Assembly (NCBI GenBank): GCA_958296015.1 | Contig: CATQIH010000021.1 | Location: forward strand, 17,140 to 81,139 | Source of the DNA: Cyclobacteriaceae bacterium | GTDB lineage: Bacteria; Bacteroidota; Bacteroidia; Cytophagales; Cyclobacteriaceae | DNA: 64,000 nucleotides | Reading direction: 5' to 3' | Shown: piece after piece, positions 16,536 to 23,856 of the stretch | How positions within the stretch are numbered: position 1 is the first letter of the stretch | Layout of the letters: every line of letters begins with the position of its first letter | Program-made: the position numbers and the translations under genes | Notes under the pieces: model-generated | What the model was told of the DNA's origin: nothing | What the model saw: only the letters and a program-made list of their open reading frames with translations | Databases searched by the model: none

Positions 16536-16773
16536 TCGGCAGAAAGTCGTGAGCGCGGGCTTTCGCCAGTCGCATCAGATGTTCAAGTTGCAAGTAATGG
16601 TCAAGTTCAGATTTTTCTTCCGGCGATAACTCGTTGTCTTTTGCACGTGCCAACAAATCAGTTACACGCGCTTGCGCTGCTTCTGACGGACGAAAAGCGA
16701 CTACGTTTTGAGGCGTCGTCCCAGCTGCGATAAAATCAATAACTTCTTCGTATGCTTTAATAGTACTCATCAT
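16528..16773 (-). CDS. Small partner protein of the HNH endonuclease ('TPQ-SE-AQ' family)
   Basis: The 81-aa protein starts with two adjacent ATG codons. Its sequence (VIDFIAAGTTPQNVVAFRPS, EAAQARVTDLLARAKDNELS, EEKSELDHYLQLEHLMRLAK) is all helical in appearance. It matches the C-terminal two thirds of the protein at 14859-15200. Pairs of this protein with an HNH nuclease are, as I remember, widespread in Cyanobacteria and Bacteroidota. Overlap with the nuclease gene implies coupled expression, as for an inhibitor or chaperone of the nuclease. That role is an inference. Confidence 0.7.
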   Translation of the reverse strand: MMSTIKAYEEVIDFIAAGTTPQNVVAFRPSEAAQARVTDLLARAKDNELSPEEKSELDHYLQLEHLMRLAKARAHDFLPNE

Positions 16774-16870
16774 GAGAATAGATTTATATTTAATACTTCC
16801 ACGCTTTTTTCTGCAATCCGCATAATTTATTTGCGCTCTTGAGCTTTAAAATCATTAGGGTATTTGTTTT

Positions 16871-17332
16871 TTACCTTTGATACATGTAGAATGAGAATAT
16901 AATCATCTCTACATAAAGGCAAAGAAAAATACATCCTGCCTGAAAAGACCAAGAACGCTTCTTGATCCAGGTTACATGATTTTTAGTTCTATCATGTTGG
17001 GCATGAGATCCTACCCAAGCAGCACATAAAACAACACCTATGAGAAAGATCTCGCTGTAGTCTTTGATTGACTGAGTCCAACCGGGAGGCACTATAGGCA
17101 ATTCACAAATCCGGCTGAAGAATCCTTGCCAAAATGTTACTATCAAAGCAAAACCGGCTAAGTTGAGAATACCACGCCAAGTTGGATCATCTTTTATTTT
17201 GCGTTTTTCATTTATCTTAAAACCTTCCTGGTTAAGCAGTTCGTCTATTTGTTCCAGCAGACTTTCACTATCAATTCTGATTATTCGCTCTATAATCAAG
17301 AGTTTTCTGTCTTGTATATCCATGTCATTCAC
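16871..17332 (-). CDS. Small membrane protein with helical N-terminal domain
   Basis: The family is not recognised. The 153-aa protein begins with a charged helical region (DIQDRKLLIIERIIRIDSES, LLEQIDELLNQEGFKI) that resembles the start of small antitoxin/addiction-module proteins. Two or three hydrophobic segments follow (GILNLAGFALIVTFWQGFF, IFLIGVVLCAAWVGS, GCIFLCLYVEMIIFSFYMY), so it is probably an inner-membrane protein with a cytoplasmic N-terminus. It lies at the end of the accessory patch, 31 bases downstream of the hisA-like gene's stop side, on the same strand. Confidence 0.55.
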   Translation of the reverse strand: MNDMDIQDRKLLIIERIIRIDSESLLEQIDELLNQEGFKINEKRKIKDDPTWRGILNLAGFALIVTFWQGFFSRICELPIVPPGWTQSIKDYSEIFLIGVVLCAAWVGSHAQHDRTKNHVTWIKKRSWSFQAGCIFLCLYVEMIIFSFYMYQR

Positions 17333-17363
17333 AGTTGTTTTTTAAAGATACACTTTAGAATTT

Positions 17364-18110
17364 CTACTTAGCAATAAACTGCTCTATCTGCTTCAGGGTG
17401 ATCATTCCTTCGTAATAGGCACGTCCGAATACTACCCCATACAGGCCAATGTCCTGTAGCCGTTCGATGTCTTCCACTTTATGTACGCCGCCACTGGCAA
17501 TGAGTTTGATACCCGGAAATTTTTCCATCAGATCGCGGTAAAGCTCAAAAGAGGGACCTTCTACGATGCCTTCTTTGGAAATGTCGCTGGTTTTTAGAAA
17601 TTTAAGACTGCGGGAATAAAAATACTCTACATGCTCAAAAAGGTTGATCTTAGTATCTTTCTGCCATCCTTGTATGGCCACCCTTAGTCCTTCGGCACTG
17701 ATGGTATCTGCGCCCAGCACAATCTTTTCTCTGCCGTATGACATCACCCAGGAGGCAAACTCCGAAGGGTGTTTGACGGCTGCTGTGGCTGCTGTAATTC
17801 TCTTGGCTCCATGATCAAAAGCGGCATTGACATCTCCATCCGTGTTGATGCCCCCAGCGAAGTCGACCTGTAGCTGGGTATGCCCTGCAATGGCTTCCAG
17901 TACGTGGTAATTGACAGGTTTTCCCTTACGTGTGCCATCCAGGTCTATCAGTTGCAGCTTGGTGATACCATGATCCTCAAATTTCTGCGCCAGGTCTACC
18001 GGACTTTCACTATACACCTGCTCTTTGGCAAAATCACCTTGTTGCAGCCGGGTGATTTTGTTATCGATAATAGAAATAGAGGGGATAATCTGAATCTTTT
18101 TGAAATGCAT
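17364..18110 (-). CDS. Divergent HisA-like TIM-barrel protein
   Basis: The 248-aa protein is clearly related to HisA, the isomerase of histidine synthesis. Family segments are KLQLIDLDGTRKGKPVNYHV, IVLGADTIS, SDISKEGIVEGPSFELY and IASGGVHKVEDI. The usual N-terminal PAID motif, whose Asp is a catalytic acid/base in characterised HisA enzymes, reads PSIS here (Ser13 replaces Asp). The phosphate-binding GGGI reads AGGI. No other his genes are nearby. It may be a paralogue with a changed reaction or a non-catalytic role, so I leave the gene symbol empty. Confidence 0.75.
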   Translation of the reverse strand: MHFKKIQIIPSISIIDNKITRLQQGDFAKEQVYSESPVDLAQKFEDHGITKLQLIDLDGTRKGKPVNYHVLEAIAGHTQLQVDFAGGINTDGDVNAAFDHGAKRITAATAAVKHPSEFASWVMSYGREKIVLGADTISAEGLRVAIQGWQKDTKINLFEHVEYFYSRSLKFLKTSDISKEGIVEGPSFELYRDLMEKFPGIKLIASGGVHKVEDIERLQDIGLYGVVFGRAYYEGMITLKQIEQFIAK

Positions 18111-18267
18111 ACAGGCAGATTGTGAAAATGTACGAACAGTGTGTAGCCAGATAACTTTAAAATTGCAATATACTCATTTAATCGCTAATTATCTGTGCAA
18201 CTCCATCATAAAATCCGCATATTTTAAATTATAATCAAGTGTAAAGGTGGTTTTATTGTAAACAGTG

Positions 18268-19218
18268 TCAGAACGGAAGTTTCTCTAAATCCACGTTACC
18301 ACCGCTCAGAATGATACCCACCTTCTTCTGATCAAACAGCCCTTTGTGTTTGAGAACTGCTGCCAGCGGCACGGCGCATGAAGGTTCAATAATGATTTTC
18401 ATTCTTTCCCATATCAAACGCATGGCGTATACTATTTCCTGGTCTGATACAGTCAGGATGGCCGTCACATGCTGGCGGATCAATGGAAAAGTTTTGTCTC
18501 CCAGCGAAGTCAGCAGTCCATCGGCAATGGTGCGTGGAGCGGAAGAAGGAATGATAGCACCTGCGGCCAGCGAACGAAAGGCATCATCGGCCCCTTCCGG
18601 CTCTCCGGCAAATATCTGTATGGCTGGCCGCATCTCTTTGGCAGCAATGGCTGTTCCGCTCAGCAAGCCCCCGCCTCCTACCGGTGCTATGATGGCATCC
18701 AGCTCTTCCACTTCTTCCAGCAGTTCTACTACGGCAGTTCCCTGTCCGGCAATCACCTCATAATTGTTATAAGGATGCACAAATGTTGCCCCTGTGCGGG
18801 CTACCACAGCCTCCAGGGTGGTTTCCCGGGCTTCCAGTGTGGGCTTGCAAAATATAATTTCGGCACCGTATTCTGCTACGGCTTTCTGCTTCACCGCCGG
18901 GGCTGTTTCGGGCATCACAATATAGGCCGGAATGCCTACGCTCTGGGCTGCTTTGGCCAGTGCCTGGCCGTGGTTGCCGGAAGAATGCGTGGCCACACCC
19001 TTTGCCCTGGCTGCCTCTGGCAAAGACAACACCGCATTGGCTGCTCCGCGCATCTTGAAAGCACCGGCTTTCTGGAAATTCTCGCACTTAAAGAAAATAT
19101 CTGCCCCTGCCATCCGGTTGATGCTTTGGCTGGTCAATACCGGTGTGCGGTGAATGAGCGGGGCAATACGCAAGGCAGCCTGCCTGATGGTTGGCAAAGA
19201 AGGAATAGACTGGTTCAT
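18268..19218 (-). CDS. PLP-dependent threonine/serine ammonia-lyase or serine racemase
   Basis: The 316-aa fold-type II enzyme binds PLP through the Lys in FQKAGAFKMRGAANA. SSGNHGQALA follows, and the phosphate-binding loop is VGGGGLLSG. The length and lack of a C-terminal regulatory ACT domain separate it from biosynthetic IlvA. It fits catabolic threonine/serine dehydratases, serine racemases and hydroxyaspartate ammonia-lyases, which cannot be told apart by reading. It is divergent from the TPR gene at 19315, with both promoters in a 96-base gap. Confidence 0.88.
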   Translation of the reverse strand: MNQSIPSLPTIRQAALRIAPLIHRTPVLTSQSINRMAGADIFFKCENFQKAGAFKMRGAANAVLSLPEAARAKGVATHSSGNHGQALAKAAQSVGIPAYIVMPETAPAVKQKAVAEYGAEIIFCKPTLEARETTLEAVVARTGATFVHPYNNYEVIAGQGTAVVELLEEVEELDAIIAPVGGGGLLSGTAIAAKEMRPAIQIFAGEPEGADDAFRSLAAGAIIPSSAPRTIADGLLTSLGDKTFPLIRQHVTAILTVSDQEIVYAMRLIWERMKIIIEPSCAVPLAAVLKHKGLFDQKKVGIILSGGNVDLEKLPF

Positions 19219-19314
19219 AGGATTGATGTGTTGATGTGTTATGATAACTTCAATCGATTTTAAAACACTTTAATACTATAATACATTAATACTTAACACA
19301 TTGATACTGAATTT

Positions 19315-20637
19315 ATGGCAAAGAAAAAAAAGAAAAAACCTGCTAAAGGCAATGTGATCCAGTCGCCGGTAAGATACATCAAGACCAAGTGTAGAGAATT
19401 GCCTATCAAAGAATGCCTGATCAATACTGACTGGCAGGAGGGAGATATGGCCAATATTGTAGTAGCCAGAGAACAGCCCAGCGGCAAACTGATTGTGGGC
19501 ATGTACCTGGTAGACTTATTGTGCCTGGGCGTGAAGAATACTTTTTACTACTATAGCATGGATACGTTTGAGTACGATAACCTGGTGAGAGATATCAAAA
19601 TGAACCTAGATACGGAACCTTGCGATTATGTGCTGGCTCACAATATTATCTATGGGGCCTTGGAGTTTGCCGAAGAGCTGGGTATCAAACCACACAAAGA
19701 TTTCGGTGTTACCCGCTATATTCTGGCAGAAGATGATGAGTCTGTAGCATATATGGACCTGGAATTTGGTCAGGATGGCAAACCGATGCTGATTGTCAGA
19801 GAGGGAATGAATGCGGCACCTTATATTGCCAGCCTCAGAAAAAGCGTAGGAGAAGGCAATTATGAGGTGATGTTTGATGATGAGATACTGGACATGGACG
19901 AAGATTTTGATGCTGATGATGATTTTGGCGAGGACAGACCTTTCAGAGCATTGATTGCTGATTATGCTGAAAAACTACAGGAAGAAAATCTGAACCAACC
20001 ACATGGCGAACCGCGTCATCTGCAAATGCACCAATACCAGATTACCTTTGACGTAGTGCCTTCTCAATACGACCAATATTATCAAGACCGGCTGGATGAA
20101 GTAAAGGAGGCAGCAAAAGAAGCGTATACTATGACAATAGAAAAACCCAAGGAAGCGATTGCTTTGAACAAAAAATATATCGATAAATATCCGCAATTCC
20201 CTCCATTCTACAGTCATTTAGCCAATTCTTACAGGCTCTCAGGTGACCTGGAATCCTCCGACAAAATATCCAAAGAAATGCGGGAGAAGTTTCCGGACTA
20301 TCTTTTTGGTAGAATAGCTTATGCCCATGTTTTACTCGATGAAGCCCGCTACGATGAAGCAATAAAGGTTTTTGATAATAATTATTCGCTGGATCATATC
20401 TACCCTGAAAGACAAGTATTTCATTTTTCAGAAGTGCTGTCTTTCAACCTGTTCTTGTGCCGCTATTTTTTGGAGACTGACCGGCTGGATGCTGCCATTA
20501 GCTATTACCAAATTATGCTTGGCATTGAAGAAAATAACAACCTGACCCTCACTGCGGAAAACCTGGTTGGTAAGGAAGTAGCCCTGAAAGAGCTTGAAAT
20601 GCTCAATACCGAGCTGGAAAAGGAAAAGAAAAAGTAG
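19315..20637 (+). CDS. Tetratricopeptide-repeat protein with lysine-rich N-terminus
   Basis: The 440-aa cytoplasmic protein opens with a lysine run (MAKKKKKKPAKG). A conserved-looking domain follows (SPVRYIKTKCRELPIKECLI, VVAREQPSGKLIVGMYLVDL), then a highly acidic stretch near residue 200 (DMDEDFDADDDFGED). The C-terminal half has TPR-like helical pairs (FPPFYSHLANSYRLSGDLES, YLFGRIAYAHVLLDEARYDEAIKVFDN). TPRs usually mediate protein contacts. I recognise the general architecture from Bacteroidota but no function. It converges on polA, with a hairpin between them. Confidence 0.7.
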   Translation: MAKKKKKKPAKGNVIQSPVRYIKTKCRELPIKECLINTDWQEGDMANIVVAREQPSGKLIVGMYLVDLLCLGVKNTFYYYSMDTFEYDNLVRDIKMNLDTEPCDYVLAHNIIYGALEFAEELGIKPHKDFGVTRYILAEDDESVAYMDLEFGQDGKPMLIVREGMNAAPYIASLRKSVGEGNYEVMFDDEILDMDEDFDADDDFGEDRPFRALIADYAEKLQEENLNQPHGEPRHLQMHQYQITFDVVPSQYDQYYQDRLDEVKEAAKEAYTMTIEKPKEAIALNKKYIDKYPQFPPFYSHLANSYRLSGDLESSDKISKEMREKFPDYLFGRIAYAHVLLDEARYDEAIKVFDNNYSLDHIYPERQVFHFSEVLSFNLFLCRYFLETDRLDAAISYYQIMLGIEENNNLTLTAENLVGKEVALKELEMLNTELEKEKKK

Positions 20638-20660
20638 CAGCCAGCAGACCGGAGCAGGTA

Positions 20661-20692
20661 AAACCGGAGACCGAAAATCCGGTCTTTGGTTT
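20661..20692. terminator. Possible terminator hairpin between convergent genes
   Basis: AGACCG (20668-20673) and CGGTCT (20680-20685) form a perfect stem around AAAATC. AAACC and GGTTT outside can extend it across a two-base internal loop. It lies between the converging stops at 20637 and 20714. There is no strong T-run, so activity is uncertain. Confidence 0.4.
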
Positions 20693-20713
20693 CCCTTTTC
20701 CTCCGGTTTCCGT

Positions 20714-23497
20714 TCAATGCGCTTCAAGCCAGTTCTGGCCAGTGCCCGTGCCTACTTCCATGGGCACGGCCAGTGGCAGGGCATCGGTCATCAGTTCGCA
20801 CACTTTTTCTTTGAGCATATCTACCTCACTGTGGTGCGCATCAAAGACGAGTTCGTCGTGTACCTGCAAAATCATGCGAGATTGTAGCTTTTGCTGCTGC
20901 ATCCACGCAAAAATGTTCACCATCGCTATCTTGATCATGTCGGCAGCGGTGCCCTGGATGGGCGCGTTGATGGCGTTTCTTTCGCTATAGCCCCGCATGG
21001 TAGGGTTGCGGGAATTGATGTCGCGCAGGTAGCGCTTGCGTCCCATCACGGTTTCTACGTATTCTGTCTCACGCGCCTGCTGAATAATATCATCCATGTA
21101 CTGTTTGATGCTGGGAAACTCCTGAAAATAAGCTCCAATAATATCGGAAGCCTCCGCTTTGGGAATACTCAGGCGTTGCGCCAGCCCAAAAGAAGATACG
21201 CCGTAGATGATACCGAAGTTGGCGGTTTTTGCCTTGCGTCTCATCTCAGGAGTCACTTCTTCCAGCGTCACATGAAATATTTTGCTGGCGGTGGCTGTAT
21301 GGATGTCCTGGCCTTTGCGGAACGCTTCTATCATCGTCTCATCTTTGGCAAAAGAAGCGATGATGCGTAACTCCACCTGCGAATAGTCAGCAGCCATCAG
21401 CACAAAATCTTCGTTGCGGGGCACAAACGCCTTGCGGATCAGCTGTCCTTTTTCTGTGCGGATCGGGATGTTCTGCAAATTGGGGTTGGTAGAACTCAGC
21501 CTGCCGGTAGTCGTCACAGCCTGGTTATAAGAAGTGTGGATACGTCCGTCGTGGCTGCTGAGCAGCTTGGGCAGCGCATCCACATAGGTGTTCCTTAGCT
21601 TCATCAGCTCGCGATAGTCCAATATCTGGCGGGCAATCTCATGCTCGGTTGCCAGGTCGGCAAGGATGATCTCGCCGGTAGCATACTGTCCGGATTTTGT
21701 CTTTTTGGGCCTATCTGCCAGCTTCATATGGTCGAACAGCACATCGCCCAGCTGTTTGGGAGAGCCTATATTAAATTCTGTGCCTGCACTCTCAAATATA
21801 TTCTTTTCAATCTCCAGGATGCTATCCGTCAGTTCTTTGGAGAGGTCTTGTAGCGTATTGGTTTCTATATTAATTCCTTCATATTCCATGGCCGTCAGCA
21901 CATTGACCAGCGGCATTTCCATCTGGTAGAAGATGTCGGAAAGCTTCTGGTCTTTTTGAAGTTCTTCTTCAAAAATATGCTTCAATTTGAGGGTGATGTC
22001 TGCGTCTTCTCCGGCGTATTCGGCCACTGTTTCTACCGGAATATCCCGCATATTGCTCTGCCCTTTGCCTTTTTTGCCGATCAGACTTTCGATTGGCACG
22101 GTTTTGTAGTTCAGGTAATTTTCAGCCATTGCATCCAGGCCGTGGCCCGTTTCCGGGTCTATCAGGTAGTGCGCTACCATCGTATCAAACATGGCTCCTT
22201 GCACATCTACGCCATATTTTTTTAGTACCAGCATATCATATTTTAGGTTCTGTCCTATCTTCACAATCGTGTTACTTTCCAGCAGAGCCGTAAATTCCTG
22301 CACAATAGCGGTTGCTTCCTGAAAATCTTCAGGCACAGGCACATAAAACGCGCTGCACTGGTCGCAGGCAAACGACATGCCTACCAAATGAGCTTCCAGA
22401 GCATCCAGGCTATTGGTTTCCGTATCAAAGCAGTAGGCATCGCGCTGGAGCAATGTATCTATCAACTGTTTTCGCTTCTCAGCGGTATCCACCACCTGAT
22501 AGTCGTGTTTGACGCTGGCGATGGTCTCAAAACTTTCCGGCAGCGGCTCGGCTTCGGCAGGTGTGTTATTGCTTGTATCGAACAAACCCATCTGTGGCTG
22601 GGAAGATTGAAAAGTGTCTTCGCCCAGCACGCGCCGCAGCAGCGTGCGGAACTCCAGTTCTTGAAATATCTCCTTGAGCCGTACGGCATCCGGCGCGGTA
22701 TAGCGTAGGTCTTCCTCATCAAAGACCAGGGGCACTTCTGTATGGATGGTTGCCAGCTCTTTGGACAATAGACCCTGTTCGCTGAATTCCAGCACGTTTT
22801 CCTTTTGCTTACCCTTGAGCTGGTTGGCATTGGCAATGAGTGCCTCTACCGAACCAAACTCTTTGATCAGCTTAGAGGCTGTTTTGGCACCAATACCCGG
22901 AATGCCCGGAATATTGTCTACGGCATCGCCCTGCAAGCCAAGGATATCACATACTTGCTCTACCCTATCGATGTCAAACTTTTTTAGCACTTCTTCCACT
23001 CCCAGAATGTCTACTGCGTTGCCCATGTAGGCAGGCTTGTAAAGAAAAATACAGTCTTCCACCAACTGGGCATAGTCTTTATCGGGTGTCATCATATAGG
23101 TAATAAATCCGTTGGCAGAAGCTTTTTTGGCAAACGTACCGATGATATCGTCGGCCTCATAACCCTGTAACTCAAGCACCGGGATATTAAAAGCCCTGAT
23201 GATGTCTTTCACTACCGGAATAGCCACCTGGATATCTTCTGGCTGCTCTTGCCGGTTGGCTTTGTATTCTTCGTACCGTTCGTGACGGAAGGTAGGGCCG
23301 CTCAGGTCAAAGGCTACGGCAATGTGTGTGGGTTGCTCTTTGGAGATGACTTCATACAAAGCGTTGGTAAACCCCAGGGCCGCGCCTGTATTGACGCCTT
23401 TTGAATTGATTCTGGGATTCTTGCTGAAAGCAAAATGCGCCCGGTAGATCAGGGCCATCGCATCCAACAGAAAAAGTTTTTTCCTGGTTGTGTTCAT
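20714..23497 (-). CDS. polA: DNA polymerase I
   Basis: This is the 927-aa repair and Okazaki-fragment polymerase. The ATG at 23497 (MNTTRKKLFLLDAMALIYRAH) is preferred to 23524, since the first Met of family members precedes the LxLxDG-like strand closely. The 5'-nuclease domain covers about residues 1-290 (VEQVCDILGLQGDAVDNIPGI). The 3'-5' exonuclease follows, with CFDTETNSLDAL and YAGEDADITLKL retaining the acidic metal ligands. The polymerase domain has motif A ADYSQVELRIIASF, motif B RRKAKTANFGIIYGVSSFGL and motif C LQVHDELVFDA. All three activities therefore look intact. The gene appears monocistronic. Confidence 0.97.
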   Translation of the reverse strand: MNTTRKKLFLLDAMALIYRAHFAFSKNPRINSKGVNTGAALGFTNALYEVISKEQPTHIAVAFDLSGPTFRHERYEEYKANRQEQPEDIQVAIPVVKDIIRAFNIPVLELQGYEADDIIGTFAKKASANGFITYMMTPDKDYAQLVEDCIFLYKPAYMGNAVDILGVEEVLKKFDIDRVEQVCDILGLQGDAVDNIPGIPGIGAKTASKLIKEFGSVEALIANANQLKGKQKENVLEFSEQGLLSKELATIHTEVPLVFDEEDLRYTAPDAVRLKEIFQELEFRTLLRRVLGEDTFQSSQPQMGLFDTSNNTPAEAEPLPESFETIASVKHDYQVVDTAEKRKQLIDTLLQRDAYCFDTETNSLDALEAHLVGMSFACDQCSAFYVPVPEDFQEATAIVQEFTALLESNTIVKIGQNLKYDMLVLKKYGVDVQGAMFDTMVAHYLIDPETGHGLDAMAENYLNYKTVPIESLIGKKGKGQSNMRDIPVETVAEYAGEDADITLKLKHIFEEELQKDQKLSDIFYQMEMPLVNVLTAMEYEGINIETNTLQDLSKELTDSILEIEKNIFESAGTEFNIGSPKQLGDVLFDHMKLADRPKKTKSGQYATGEIILADLATEHEIARQILDYRELMKLRNTYVDALPKLLSSHDGRIHTSYNQAVTTTGRLSSTNPNLQNIPIRTEKGQLIRKAFVPRNEDFVLMAADYSQVELRIIASFAKDETMIEAFRKGQDIHTATASKIFHVTLEEVTPEMRRKAKTANFGIIYGVSSFGLAQRLSIPKAEASDIIGAYFQEFPSIKQYMDDIIQQARETEYVETVMGRKRYLRDINSRNPTMRGYSERNAINAPIQGTAADMIKIAMVNIFAWMQQQKLQSRMILQVHDELVFDAHHSEVDMLKEKVCELMTDALPLAVPMEVGTGTGQNWLEAH

Positions 23498-23779
23498 ACG
23501 GTCAAAATTATAAATAATTGACAACTATCAGTATTTAAAAAATAACATCTGTATATTTTTTGGTTGACAGCAGGTTTTCAGATACAAGGGTCGTCTCTTA
23601 CAATAGTGCTAATGATGTGTTGAAATAGTTTTATAAAGTGTTGCAACAACCTTTATTCTCTATTTTAGTATGGTGTAAGTTATTTTCTCTGAACATAATT
23701 TTTGTCTCAATTAAGTAGACCAGGTAAAATCTTAGCACAAGAATTGCGTTAGATGGCAGGTTGGTTTGATATAAGTAGG

Positions 23780-23810
23780 TTGTGAGATCATCGCATTATT
23801 TATAGCTTTG
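23780..23810 (+). promoter_or_regulatory. Promoter candidate for the polysaccharide locus
   Basis: TTG at 23780-23782, a 20-base spacer and TAGCTTTG at 23803-23810 fit the Bacteroidota sigma-factor consensus (TTTG ... TAnnTTTG). A transcript would begin about 40 bases before the ATG at 23857. The gap 23498-23856 contains no other feature I can support. A second TAnnTTTG (TATATTTG, 23837-23844) lacks a -33 partner. Confidence 0.5.
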
Positions 23811-23856
23811 CGCCAATTATCATTAAGTAGAATCACTATATTTGTTCCCTAGATTT

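Noticed and set aside
18469..19263. Long plus-strand open frame opposite the PLP ammonia-lyase (264 codons)
   Set aside because: Antisense shadow of a gene with all PLP motifs; the predicted protein is Cys/His/Gly-rich and has no domain.
23837..23844. TATATTTG as the promoter of the Wza-like gene
   Set aside because: It matches TAnnTTTG but has no TTG at 19-21 bases upstream and would leave almost no leader before the ATG at 23857; the site at 23780-23810 fits better.
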